Assembly: GCF_041080795.1 (NCBI RefSeq)
Contig: NZ_CP129674.1
Span: 1,488,001-1,552,000 of the forward strand
DNA length: 64,000 bases
Direction: 5' to 3'
DNA from: Bifidobacterium sp. WK041_4_12
Lineage (GTDB): Bacteria; Actinomycetota; Actinomycetes; Actinomycetales; Bifidobacteriaceae
Within the stretch, counting starts at the first letter, position 1; each line of letters begins with the position of its first letter. Positions 39,685-48,399 of this stretch are shown here, piece after piece. The position numbers and the translations under genes are program-made. The notes under the pieces were generated by a model. It worked only from the letters and a program-made list of their open reading frames with translations, was not told the DNA's origin and searched no databases.

Positions 39685-40242
39685 TTACCGCTTCATAAGA
39701 GATTTAGGTATTATGAACTGAGTCTGCTCGCGATTTTTACCATGTGGACAAATTGTACGATGCCATATGTGATACTGCTGGTCCGTTGAGTCTACTCCAC
39801 CATCTTCAAAACCAGCGTTCTCAAACATCCTGATACTCGCTTCGTTTCTTGGATCAATCTGAGTTAATACTTGATGAGACCGGTTGTGCCAAAATGAATC
39901 TACGCTTATATCGTCAAGAACAATGAGAAGGATAGATGCACCAAGGCCATTACCGGAGCAGTCCGAAGAACGCGCTATCCATGAAATCGCGTATGTGTCA
40001 GACTCTTCAATATAACCGTATTCGGCGAAAGCAAAAATTTTCTCAGATTGGGCTGTCGTCAGAATCGTTTTCGTTACTTTTTCGTCAAAATCTGATTCCT
40101 TCAGCCCACGGATATATCGTTGCGGGTCGATCTCATATTCCTTGGGTTCTTCTTTATTGCCGCAACAGCTAAACTGCCTTAGCAAACGAATGTCGTCAGC
40201 AGTGCACTCTCTGCTGACGACAATGGTCATTAACGCATTCAC
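39685..40242 (-). CDS. GNAT-family N-acetyltransferase
   Basis: 185 residues from a GTG at 40242 or 181 from ATG 40230; no clear ribosome site decides between them. The core AISWIARSSDCSGNGLGASILLIVLDD is a somewhat diverged acetyl-CoA-binding motif A (usual R/QxxGxG/A), and DPRNEASIRMFENAGFEDGG is the C-terminal motif B. The N-terminal YIRGLKESDFDEKVTKTILT is variable. Substrate unknown. It lies in the accessory region, opposite in direction to its neighbours. Confidence 0.7.
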   Translation of the reverse strand: MNALMTIVVSRECTADDIRLLRQFSCCGNKEEPKEYEIDPQRYIRGLKESDFDEKVTKTILTTAQSEKIFAFAEYGYIEESDTYAISWIARSSDCSGNGLGASILLIVLDDISVDSFWHNRSHQVLTQIDPRNEASIRMFENAGFEDGGVDSTDQQYHIWHRTICPHGKNREQTQFIIPKSLMKR

Positions 40243-40601
40243 AATCTAGGCTTAGTCTCTCGAAGATCTCTTCATGAAAGTCTCTGCTGATTTCGCAAGC
40301 GAATTCCATTTTGCACTTGTCACATTGTCAGATGTAGCCTTACGCACATATGCAGGGACTTCTAGTCTTGATTTATTTCTTATCTTTGTCACCGCCAGTA
40401 CCGTCAATGCAGCCACCACCTTTCATTTTTATTCAACAGCCAGGGCAATGCTTGAACAGCAAAAACCAGACGATGAACGCGCACCGCTGGCTTTAAATCA
40501 AATATGCCCTTTTCTGTTGTACAGCAAGCGTAACACTTGTATCCGATTATATGATTTTATTTCGTGAAGTTGAGTGGCATTTCGAACGCCTCTCGACATT
40601 C
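40243..40601. other. AT-rich stretch without a supported gene
   Basis: A 97-codon frame (40274-40567, plus) is open with no ribosome site and no recognisable family; it has a hydrophobic N-terminal half and may be chance. Nothing else was found between the GNAT start and the integrase remnant. Confidence 0.35.
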
Positions 40602-40718
40602 CTATCGTTCGACGCTCAATACCGCCTTTCCCGTGATTTCTGCGAGTGCTTTGGTGTTCCAGTGGGTGTGTCCGGCTGTGGTGTTGATGTTGACGTGTCC
40701 CATGATGCCCCAGGCGTG
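40602..40718 (-). pseudogene. Remnant of a tyrosine integrase C-terminus
   Basis: After an in-frame TGA (40719-40721), 38 codons read HAWGIMGHVNINTTAGHTHW and on to LAEITGKAVLSVER, then stop. GHVNINTTAGH resembles the region around the second conserved His of phage integrases (the GHxxxxTT-aGHY pattern), but the catalytic Tyr is replaced. It lies 137 bp from tRNA-Asn, a usual integration target. The match is short. Confidence 0.35.
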
Positions 40719-40789
40719 TCATTCTGGGTGCAACCGGGATCGGTCGATCGAACCCGATTCGCGTTTGTCATAAACTATCGACAACCGGA

Positions 40790-40821
40790 GTAACAAAGAA
40801 CCCCGAGAAATATTCTCGGGG
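40790..40821 (-). terminator. tRNA-Asn terminator
   Basis: CCCCGAGAA (40801-40809) pairs with TTCTCGGGG (40813-40821). On the minus strand it is followed by TTCTTTGTTA. It lies 36 bp downstream of the tRNA 3' end. Confidence 0.85.
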
Positions 40822-40857
40822 CTTCTCAGCCCTACTTTCGTAAAGCTACTCATATGG

Positions 40858-40930
<73 letters not shown>

Positions 40931-40966
40931 ATGTTGTGTGTGGCATCCGCCGCACACAAGAAGTAA

Positions 40967-40995
40967 ATACTACCTTCTTCTCTCGCCTAATGCAA
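40967..40995 (-). promoter_or_regulatory. tRNA-Asn promoter
   Basis: On the minus strand TTGCAT (40995-40990), 17 nt, then TAGTAT (40972-40967), about 36 nt before the tRNA 5' end. Between here and tsaD lies only a hairpin (TTTTCGTG 41013-41020 with CACGAAAA 41045-41052). Confidence 0.65.
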
Positions 40996-41121
40996 ATCAG
41001 CGCGTCTTAGCTTTTTCGTGTCGCGACGACAGCACCAAGGGAAGCACGAAAACCCCAGAGCGTTCACAAAGCGAGGACCATACACAAGCAAAGATGCCAA
41101 GTGAACGCACCCAGCGGGCCG

Positions 41122-42213
41122 TTACATCACGATCTTGTCCATTGGCATAGCTGAATCAATGCCGAAATCTGGGTTGGATGGGCGAATCCCTGCATCCACG
41201 AGATTGACGCCTAGCATGGCTACCATCGCTCCATTGTCGGTGCACAAGGCAATGCGAGGAATGCGAATGGCGATGCCATGTCGCTCCCCCTCTTCTATGA
41301 GACGCGCGCGCAGCTGAGAGTTTGCGGAAAATCCTCCACCGACGATCAGAGTGTCGGAATCATACTGTTTGCAAGCTGCTATGGCTTTCCTGGCCAAGAC
41401 TGTGGCTACGGAATCCGCCAACGAAGCGCACACATCGTCAATGGGAATCTCATTGCCCAAAGCTTGCTGCTCTTCCACCCAACGAGCGACTGCGGTTTTC
41501 ACGCCGGAGAAACTGAAATCGTACGGATGCCTTGCAGCAGCCTTTCCCTGAGTCAATCCCTGTGGAACGTGCATCGCATGTGGGTCCCCATGCTGAGCAT
41601 GACGGTCGATATGGGGCCCACCGGGATAGGGGAAGCCCAGCAGCCGAGCAATCTTGTCGAAGCATTCTCCGGCAGCATCGTCAAGTGTTGTGCCCACAAC
41701 ATCGACATGCTTCGCCACATCCTGAACATGAAGCAAGGAAGTGTGACCTCCTGAGACAATCAGTGCCAATACGTCTTCTGGAAAGTCTCCGAATTGTAGC
41801 TGCGTCACGGCAATATGGCCGATTACGTGGTTGATTCCATACAGGGGTTTGCCTGATGCCGCCGCCAGCGCTTTGGCACCGGAAACACCGACTGCAAGGC
41901 ATCCGGCAAGGCCCGGGCCAGCAGAAACCGCGATGGCGTCAACGTCGTCAAGCGTCATGTTGGCGTCGCTCAAAGCTTTGGACACCACGGGAATGAAGGA
42001 TTCAGCGTGCGCCCTGGATGCAATTTCTGGAATCACCCCACCATAGCGTGCATGCTGTTCCATCGAGGATGCGACGACGTTCGAAACCAAGCTTCTGCCA
42101 CGCACGATTGCGGCTGCGGTCTCATCGCAAGTCGATTCAATTCCCAACACTACAGTGGCGCTCTGCCTATCTGAGACAAGCTTGTCTGCATCTGGTCTTG
42201 CTGTTTCTGACAT
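41122..42213 (-). CDS. tsaD: tRNA t6A37 threonylcarbamoyltransferase TsaD
   Basis: 363 residues from ATG 42213, overlapping the rimI stop as TGATG. ASKHA fold: VLGIESTCDETAAAIV at the N-terminus, HARYGGVIPEIASRAH with metal-binding His residues, INHVIGHI (second His pair), LIVSGGHTSLLHV, GTTLDDAAGECFDK, and the C-terminal GGGFSANSQLR and CTDNGAMVA. It transfers the threonylcarbamoyl group from TC-AMP to A37 of ANN-decoding tRNAs, with TsaB and TsaE encoded in the same operon. It is the last gene of an overlapping operon starting at holA. Confidence 0.96.
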   Translation of the reverse strand: MSETARPDADKLVSDRQSATVVLGIESTCDETAAAIVRGRSLVSNVVASSMEQHARYGGVIPEIASRAHAESFIPVVSKALSDANMTLDDVDAIAVSAGPGLAGCLAVGVSGAKALAAASGKPLYGINHVIGHIAVTQLQFGDFPEDVLALIVSGGHTSLLHVQDVAKHVDVVGTTLDDAAGECFDKIARLLGFPYPGGPHIDRHAQHGDPHAMHVPQGLTQGKAAARHPYDFSFSGVKTAVARWVEEQQALGNEIPIDDVCASLADSVATVLARKAIAACKQYDSDTLIVGGGFSANSQLRARLIEEGERHGIAIRIPRIALCTDNGAMVAMLGVNLVDAGIRPSNPDFGIDSAMPMDKIVM

Positions 42214-42740
42214 CACTCATTACCCTTCATCGATGCTAGCCCTGCCGCTGTAGCCTGCCATTCGTTGATATCCAACGCCATCGTATAAGCGTCGATACCC
42301 TCTGGCTGATAATAATGCTTGCGCAACCCGATACGCTCGAATCCAAAAGCCTGATATATCGCAATCGCGGTGTCATTGTCCACACGAACCTCAAGCAGCA
42401 TTCTTCGAGCTCCCTGCTCGGCTGCCTGTCTGAGCAAGGTTGCGAGAATCGCTGATCCTATCCCCTGACGCTGATATGGCGTGTCTACGCCTATGGTCAT
42501 CAGTTCAGCATCATCGCCGTCATACCAAAAGCCCCCATAGCCGCGTATCACGGCATTGGCGGCAATTTGCGGATTGCCGTGTTTCGCATCCTCAACGTCA
42601 GCAACATCAACGACATAGGTACGTGCCGGGGCATTCAACTCTTCGCGAATCATGGCGTAACTCCATGCGCCCTTGCCGAACAGATGAGCTTCGATAGGTA
42701 CGATCTGTTGAATGTCAGACTCTTGAATTGCGCGAATCAT
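42213..42740 (-). CDS. rimI: Ribosomal-protein-alanine-type N-acetyltransferase RimI
   Basis: 175 residues. GNAT motif A reads LMTIGVDTPYQRQGIGSAIL (QRQGIG acetyl-CoA loop), followed by LLEVRVDNDTAIAIYQAFGFERIG and KHYYQPEGIDAYTMAL, the characteristic RimI ending. In the family it acetylates protein N-termini such as S18. Its position between tsaB and tsaD is the usual actinobacterial order, with start and stop overlaps on both sides. Confidence 0.93.
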   Translation of the reverse strand: MIRAIQESDIQQIVPIEAHLFGKGAWSYAMIREELNAPARTYVVDVADVEDAKHGNPQIAANAVIRGYGGFWYDGDDAELMTIGVDTPYQRQGIGSAILATLLRQAAEQGARRMLLEVRVDNDTAIAIYQAFGFERIGLRKHYYQPEGIDAYTMALDINEWQATAAGLASMKGNE

Positions 42741-43660
42741 GATGCATTCACCACTCGTTTGAGAGGGTTGGGCACCTGAACGTCGGGGCGTCTGACATAC
42801 AGCGGATTTGCCTCGACATCGTCACCATGTGCGCTATGTGCAAGGGCAAGTTCGGCGAAAGTGCGCACACCTTGAGCACCCGCCTCAAGCAGCGACCCAT
42901 CATGCATCGTTCGCAGACGCGCTATGCCCTGCAGTATGTCTGCGTACCGCTCAACGCCATGGCCCATCACGTCAACCGTTATATCGCCTCCTGCTTCGTG
43001 AGCGACATCATCTATGTAGGTGTTCACGCGATCAACGATGTTGTCAGGATAATCAATGTCCATGGGCATCACGGTGTTCACGGTGTTCACGGTGTTCAGC
43101 AGTTTCCCTGCCTGTGAACGCTGCGCTGAGACCGGGTCAACCTGATACAGTGCCCAATACAGCTGTTTGCGTCTGGCATCATTCACCGCCAGAACAAGAT
43201 GCGTTGCTGCATCCCCGTTGTCAGCGCCATTCGACTCTTGAAGCGGTGAATCGCTTGAATCTGCATCGGATGCCGTGTCAGCTGATGCAGGAAGCCCCTG
43301 AGCCGCCATCCACAACGCCTCAGCCTCGAGAACGTTCTGTCCGACGAGTGAAGCGCCAGTGACAAAAGCCAAAGCTTTGGCAGTCACGATTCCGGCACGC
43401 AGTCCCGTAAACGGCGCAGGGCCAGTACCAACGACGATTGTGGAGATGTTGCCCAGCGTCAAACCAGCCCGTTCCACCGCCTGATTGATATTAACTTCAA
43501 GATGTTCGACATGCGATCGTGAATCGCGTTCTGCAATGGTCTCTTGCCCCACAATTCCAACAGTGGAGCCAAAAGAGGTATCAATGACCAGAATTGGGGC
43601 AGAAGAATCGTGACCGGTGCTGATATGATTCAAAGCTTGCTCTTCTTGTGCTGCATTCAT
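42737..43660 (-). CDS. tsaB: t6A biosynthesis scaffold TsaB
   Basis: 307 residues. LVIDTSFGSTVGIV and HVEHLEVNINQAVERAGL, then VVGTGPAPFTGLRAGIVTAKALAF, define the degenerate ASKHA fold of TsaB, which dimerises with TsaD. It is longer than the roughly 230-residue norm because of Ser/Asp-rich insertions, one of which (NTVNTVNTV) is encoded by a 9-nt tandem repeat at about 43070-43098. Overlaps rimI and tsaE by 4 nt. Confidence 0.92.
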   Translation of the reverse strand: MNAAQEEQALNHISTGHDSSAPILVIDTSFGSTVGIVGQETIAERDSRSHVEHLEVNINQAVERAGLTLGNISTIVVGTGPAPFTGLRAGIVTAKALAFVTGASLVGQNVLEAEALWMAAQGLPASADTASDADSSDSPLQESNGADNGDAATHLVLAVNDARRKQLYWALYQVDPVSAQRSQAGKLLNTVNTVNTVMPMDIDYPDNIVDRVNTYIDDVAHEAGGDITVDVMGHGVERYADILQGIARLRTMHDGSLLEAGAQGVRTFAELALAHSAHGDDVEANPLYVRRPDVQVPNPLKRVVNAS

Positions 43661-44325
43661 GATGCCAACGCCTCCCGCAGTCCGTGCATTCTATCAGCCC
43701 AAGCAGAGCCTACTCCCCTGAGCGCAACCTCGCGAGTCCCTTCACTGCTCAGCTCATCGCCGCCATGTGCAGGCCCAGTCAACTTCATGCCTGAAGGACG
43801 TTCAATATGGATTTCCAAACGTTCCGACGCAAGCTCCTGCGCCATCTGCTCACCCCATTCCATCAGCACCACGGTGGATTGCCCTGGACTCTCCAACTCC
43901 TCATCAAGACCCAAGGATTCAAGTTCATCGAGCAACCGGTCGCGAACGCCGTTACCCGGTTCAAATCCTTCACTGCCCAGACGATAGGCATCAACATGAA
44001 CCAGATGAGCAGGGCTTCTATCGGCGAAGCTGCCATTGAGTTCCCTTGCAATGGTGAAGGTCGGGGAAACTATTGGCTTTTCGATGCCGAGTCCTTTGCC
44101 AAAGCCCTGAGCTAAGGTGGTCTTCCCTGCTCCGAGGGGACCTGAGAGCACGATAACGTCCCCGCCCCGAACGAGACGGGCGATACGGTAACCCAGATCT
44201 TTCATGTCTTCGTCTGTGGGAACTTCAATCCGTATGGCGAGTGCTGCCTCGCTGGATCCATCGACGTTCGTTTCGCCTCGTTCACTCAGTTCACTCAGTT
44301 TGCTCAGTTTGCTCAGTTCACTCAT
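43657..44325 (-). CDS. tsaE: t6A biosynthesis ATPase TsaE
   Basis: 222 residues. P-loop LSGPLGAGKTTLAQGFGKGLG, VSPTFTIARE switch, and LVHVDAYRLGSEGFE, all diagnostic for TsaE. The C-terminal VVLMEWGEQMAQEL is the usual end motif. The N-terminus begins MSELSKLSKLSELSE, encoded by four copies of a 9-nt repeat (44285-44325). Overlaps tsaB and holA by 4 nt. Confidence 0.94.
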   Translation of the reverse strand: MSELSKLSKLSELSERGETNVDGSSEAALAIRIEVPTDEDMKDLGYRIARLVRGGDVIVLSGPLGAGKTTLAQGFGKGLGIEKPIVSPTFTIARELNGSFADRSPAHLVHVDAYRLGSEGFEPGNGVRDRLLDELESLGLDEELESPGQSTVVLMEWGEQMAQELASERLEIHIERPSGMKLTGPAHGGDELSSEGTREVALRGVGSAWADRMHGLREALAS

Positions 44326-45344
44326 GATCTGTATCGTCCCTGATTCCTTGAGTTCCCCAACCCATTCATGTCCCTACCTTTTACGGATATTGCACCGATT
44401 GCCCGTTCAAGAGCATAGACCGGGTCGCCACCATTGCTTTTGCACTGCTCGTCAGCCCATGCAAGCGCTTCAATGCATCTGCCAAGCCCTTGGGAAGACC
44501 AGCCCGACAGTTCTCGCCCAGCTGCCCTCAGCTGCCAAGGGCTTGCCTTGGCTTCTGCCTGCGAAATCGTACCGTGCCTGATCGCTGACGCCTTCGCCAA
44601 GGTTCGTAGCTTCAATCCCAGAGCGCCTATCAGCGCCAAAGGAGCGATGCCCTGCTCGATGGCTGCACGAAGCCCAAGCACAGCGCCTGCCACATCGCCT
44701 GCGACGGCTTTGTCTGCAACCGCGAATCCAGTCACCTGTGGGTCAGCGATCAAATAGCGATCAGCCGTTGCTCGTGAGATTGGATCTTCGTCAAAGTCAA
44801 AACAGAGCTGCGAACACATTGATGCCAGTTCGCCGGTTCTTTCGCCAAGCACATTGACCAGTTGCTGGGCTGCCAAGGGTTCAATATGACGTTTCTGCCG
44901 CTCAAACAATGCATAGACGAAGTTGATCTTCGCATCGAATTTCTTGAGGTCGGGAACCATCATCACCTCGGCACCCTTGTTCTTCAAGGTACTTATCAGA
45001 CGCTTGCCCTTGTTACCGCCTTCATGCTGACATATGACGACACTTGAATCCTGAGGATGTCTGGTGGCATCGGCGCAGAATGTTTCAAGCGCCTTCCCCA
45101 GTGCCTCACCAGCGTGTTGCAGATTGCGAAGCACGACAATCGAAACATCACTCAACAGCGTGGGACTCACCGCTTCATCGAAACTGTATGCATCACAATC
45201 AGAGGCATCCAATTCGATGACCTCTGCATCCGGCCTTTCTGCGCAAGCCCTATGCTCAGCTTCACGAACGTTGCGCTGATTGAGGTATCCGTCTCCCCCG
45301 ACGACCAGTATCATTGCCGAAGCTCGACTCCTCTTGTTTGCCAT
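44322..45344 (-). CDS. holA: DNA polymerase III subunit delta
   Basis: 340 residues. The diverged AAA+ clamp-loader delta begins AMILVVGGDGYLNQRNVREAEHRA and continues with IVVLRNLQHAGEALGKAL and SVVICQHEGGNKGKRLISTLKNKGAEV. The C-terminal collar has VADKAVAGDVAGAVLGLRA and LIGALGLKLRTLAKA. It opens the beta clamp during replication. It lies between comEC and tsaE on the same strand, 15 nt after comEC. Confidence 0.92.
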   Translation of the reverse strand: MANKRSRASAMILVVGGDGYLNQRNVREAEHRACAERPDAEVIELDASDCDAYSFDEAVSPTLLSDVSIVVLRNLQHAGEALGKALETFCADATRHPQDSSVVICQHEGGNKGKRLISTLKNKGAEVMMVPDLKKFDAKINFVYALFERQKRHIEPLAAQQLVNVLGERTGELASMCSQLCFDFDEDPISRATADRYLIADPQVTGFAVADKAVAGDVAGAVLGLRAAIEQGIAPLALIGALGLKLRTLAKASAIRHGTISQAEAKASPWQLRAAGRELSGWSSQGLGRCIEALAWADEQCKSNGGDPVYALERAIGAISVKGRDMNGLGNSRNQGRYRS

Positions 45345-45359
45345 GACTCAAATTTCTCG

Positions 45360-47387
45360 TTATCGCTGGACATGATGCTCGGCGCGGAAGCACTTGCGAA
45401 TATACATGGAAAGCGTGCGGCGCGGGTGCGAAATGCGATATTCTGGTGAATCTGTTATGTCAAGCAGCTCAGTCGTTGTGCCCCACCATAACCTGATTGC
45501 ATCCAACTTCGATTTCTCGAATTGCTTGCCTTGATATCCGCTGAATTCAGCTTCAATTCTCGTTCTTCTTTCTTGGATTTTTTCTCTCACTCTTGCAATG
45601 CCCCAGCAACCCGCAACGATGGCTACTTCAAAGCAGGCAGCGAGTACTGCGCCGGGAATTCCCTGTGCCCAAGGCAACTTCGCCCACTCCGGCTCCGCGC
45701 ATATCGCAGCCCACCGATCGATGATGGAGGTCGCGCAGCTTGCCAACCATACCAACAGCCAGCCGAGTTGAGGCACACACCATGAGACCACAACAGCCAA
45801 CAAGCCACAGACCGTTGCGAAGCCGACAAATGGTGCGACTACAAGATTGGCTGGAATGGAGAGCACGGTTATTTCTGGCTGCAGGAGAATCTGAATTGGC
45901 AGCGTGAACGCCTGAGCCGATACGGTGAAGGATATCCCCTGGGCAACGGCTATCGGCATGATTCTTCGCAGGATTGCCGTCATCCTGCTGGCCCATAGCC
46001 CTATTCCCAGCACGGCAGCGCATGAAAGCGCAAATCCATAGCTTGCCGCGAGCGCCGGTCTAGCAATCAGAACCAGGGACACGATGACGCTCAACTGTTG
46101 GACGGTCTGGCCTTTTCTTCCGACTACCATCGCAAGGGAGACAAGGCTCGCGGTCGTTGCCGCCGCACGCAGCACTGAATCCGATGGGAACACGAGCACG
46201 CATAAAATGCCGCTGAAGACGCTGTGCATGATGGCGATGGCGAGTCTGGGGAGTCTAAACGCTGCCCGAATCCAGTGGCAGAGGGTTGCCACCAATGCAA
46301 AGTGGCCGCCTGAGACAGCCATGAGGTGTATGATTCCGGCTGATCTGAACTGTTGTTTGCTTCGCTGAACGAATCGTTCATCCAGCTCTGGGCTGATCTG
46401 TGATTCATCATCGTTCAGCTGCATTTCGGTCAGTGTGCCCAGAGTGAGGCCCGTTACGAGCAGTCGTCCCTGGTCGCTGAGACCTCTCACTACCTTGGCG
46501 AAACTGCCGTGCATTGCGTTGACTGTCCGCCAGAGCAGCGGTGGCCTTTCGAGCTGGATAGGCTGCGTTTCGGCGCTGAGCCATAATGCTTCGCTTCCCC
46601 ATGGCGATTGTTCCAGCGTTCCGAAAACTGTATATGTTCCACCTCGCTCTAGCTTGACAGAGTCACCGGAGATAAAGAGCTGCACGGTTGCGGATGTCTG
46701 CGTGACCACATGATCGTATGCGATGGCTCTGAGCTTGCCCTGCGTCATGGCAGTGTATCCCAGGCGTGCGGAACGCTGCCATGGCTCTTCGAGCCGTATC
46801 ACTGCCGTTATCGTCATGCTGCCAGACTTTGCCTGTGTACGCTCAGCTGTCTTTGTCTCCGTTGTCGTTTCACTTGTATGCATTGCTGTGGCTCTGTCAC
46901 GCAAGGGGTTGCTGGTCTGCGTCATCATTGTCGATAAGAGGCATGCGATGGATGCTATGGCAATCGCCGCCATGAGTGCCATGAAAGAAGGCATCAGTCG
47001 AAGGATGCGCGCGTAGAGCCGATAATGCCACGTTTTCAGCATGACGGGTATGACGATAAGAGCAACGGCGAGAACACCGATAAGAACACCGATGAAGTCT
47101 GGTCTGCTCAGTGCTAGCGACGGTGATCCGATGCGATATTCACGGGCAAAGACGGATATTCTGATTGAAGCCTGTTTGATGACATTCTGTTCGATCATCA
47201 GTGGCAATAGCAGATCTGTCAGCCAGATTGCCACGGCTATAGGTAGCATGCGCAGATCATTGTTGCCGTTGCTTTGATCGTCAACGATGCCTATTTGCGG
47301 GTCTGCCTGGCACTGTACGGACATGTCATCGTTCGATAGGCACCTTCGCCCCCGAAGGAAAGCCTTGCCATGAGGAGCATACTTCAT
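45360..47387 (-). CDS. comEC: ComEC/Rec2-type DNA-uptake channel protein
   Basis: 675 residues. It has several N-terminal membrane helices, an OB-like soluble region (MTITAVIRLEEPWQRSARL, then the GDSVKLERGGTYTVFGTL segment) and the competence domain with SAGIIHLMAVSGGHFALV, RAAATTASLVSLAMV and SYGFALSCAAVLGIG. The C-terminal metallo-beta-lactamase domain of many ComEC proteins is absent, as is common in bifidobacteria. It would conduct single-stranded DNA across the membrane. Overlaps comEA as ATGA. Confidence 0.92.
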   Translation of the reverse strand: MKYAPHGKAFLRGRRCLSNDDMSVQCQADPQIGIVDDQSNGNNDLRMLPIAVAIWLTDLLLPLMIEQNVIKQASIRISVFAREYRIGSPSLALSRPDFIGVLIGVLAVALIVIPVMLKTWHYRLYARILRLMPSFMALMAAIAIASIACLLSTMMTQTSNPLRDRATAMHTSETTTETKTAERTQAKSGSMTITAVIRLEEPWQRSARLGYTAMTQGKLRAIAYDHVVTQTSATVQLFISGDSVKLERGGTYTVFGTLEQSPWGSEALWLSAETQPIQLERPPLLWRTVNAMHGSFAKVVRGLSDQGRLLVTGLTLGTLTEMQLNDDESQISPELDERFVQRSKQQFRSAGIIHLMAVSGGHFALVATLCHWIRAAFRLPRLAIAIMHSVFSGILCVLVFPSDSVLRAAATTASLVSLAMVVGRKGQTVQQLSVIVSLVLIARPALAASYGFALSCAAVLGIGLWASRMTAILRRIMPIAVAQGISFTVSAQAFTLPIQILLQPEITVLSIPANLVVAPFVGFATVCGLLAVVVSWCVPQLGWLLVWLASCATSIIDRWAAICAEPEWAKLPWAQGIPGAVLAACFEVAIVAGCWGIARVREKIQERRTRIEAEFSGYQGKQFEKSKLDAIRLWWGTTTELLDITDSPEYRISHPRRTLSMYIRKCFRAEHHVQR

Positions 47388-48187
47388 CGGATTGTCACCT
47401 GGGGACGCAGCTTTTCCAGAGTCTTGGCTCCTATGCCACTGACTTCGAGGAGTTCATCGACGCTGCGGAAGGTGCCGACCTTCTTCCGATATTCGAGGAT
47501 GCGCTCTGCCGTAACAGGGCCGATGCCTTTGATTGTCATCAACTGGGCTGCGTCTGCCGTATTGAGGTTGATTCGCTGGTCTGTATCGGATTGTTGCTGA
47601 GCCTGAGAGGAACTCGTTGATTCGTCAGTGTCGGCGGCATCAGCTTCTGCACGGTTCTCTTGCTCTTGTTCCTGCTCTTGCACTTGGGGAGTCTTGGTCG
47701 TGGATGGTTGACGCTCAGCGTCGTCGCCATCATTCGCTTCTTTAGAATCGTTCGTTGAGTCCGCTGCCTTGGTGCGCGAATGCTTGCCGATATCTTGGGC
47801 AAGTTCAGCAAGATTCTCGCTGTTCCCGTAGTTGATTCGCTGACGAACGAGCAGTGTCAGACTTGCGGCCAAGGCGCAGCTCAGAATCAGAATCACGATA
47901 ATTGCCTGCGCCTGATTCAGCACAAGTCTCGGCCGATTGCGTACGGTCTCCGCCAGAGGTGACTGTGGGTCAGACACATCAAGCATGCGCATATCATCAA
48001 TATGCGCATGATCGCCGCTGGCCGCAGCAGACGTTGATGTCAGCTCGCTGAGGATATCTTCAGAATGGTCTGATGAATGGTTGCGAGCTGGAGCATGTGC
48101 TGCCCTGTCACGATGTTCGCTGATGCGATGAAGGCGAGTTGCGTGTGGATCCATCGCTTTATCGTCAGCGAAAGCCCCCGCATTCAC
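47384..48187 (-). CDS. comEA: ComEA-type DNA receptor with helix-hairpin-helix domain
   Basis: 267 residues. A long cytoplasmic N-terminus (about 90) precedes one membrane helix (AIIVILILSCALAASLTLLV), a low-complexity Gln/Glu/Ser linker with QEQEQEQE, and the C-terminal double HhH domain (RINLNTADAAQLMTIKGIG; GTFRSVDELLEVSGIGAKT). It binds double-stranded DNA outside the membrane for ComEC. The extended N-terminal part is unusual relative to short ComEA proteins. Confidence 0.93.
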   Translation of the reverse strand: MNAGAFADDKAMDPHATRLHRISEHRDRAAHAPARNHSSDHSEDILSELTSTSAAASGDHAHIDDMRMLDVSDPQSPLAETVRNRPRLVLNQAQAIIVILILSCALAASLTLLVRQRINYGNSENLAELAQDIGKHSRTKAADSTNDSKEANDGDDAERQPSTTKTPQVQEQEQEQENRAEADAADTDESTSSSQAQQQSDTDQRINLNTADAAQLMTIKGIGPVTAERILEYRKKVGTFRSVDELLEVSGIGAKTLEKLRPQVTIR

Positions 48188-48263
48188 AAATCGTCACAAT
48201 ATGTGTGGTCGAATGTGGCAGATTCAACCTGAAATTCCTAAAAAACGCGGTCAAATACGATGG

Positions 48264-48377
48264 GATGTCGAGTTTTGTTGCCTTTTTCAAGTACAAACGG
48301 TGAAAACCCTGTTCTGGACATACGGAATTGGCCAAAAACGGGCTTTGTACTTGGGAAAGGCAACAAAACTCGACATC
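48264..48377. repeat. Palindromic intergenic element, copy 2
   Basis: Arms of 34 nt (48264-48297 and 48344-48377) differ at only two positions and enclose 46 nt. The outer part reads GATGTCGAGTTTTGTTGCC and shares TCGAGTTTTGTTGCCTTTT with the element at 12304. It lies between leuS and comEA, 22 bp from the leuS stop. No T-run follows the stem in either direction, so a terminator role is not obvious. Confidence 0.7.
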
Positions 48378-48399
48378 TGCGTAATATTGATGCTGCGAA

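Noticed and set aside
40274..40567. 97-codon plus-strand frame between the GNAT gene and the integrase remnant
   Set aside because: No ribosome site and no recognisable family; recorded only as part of a stretch without a supported gene.
42808..43362. 184-codon plus-strand frame
   Set aside because: Antisense to tsaB; composition typical of a shadow.
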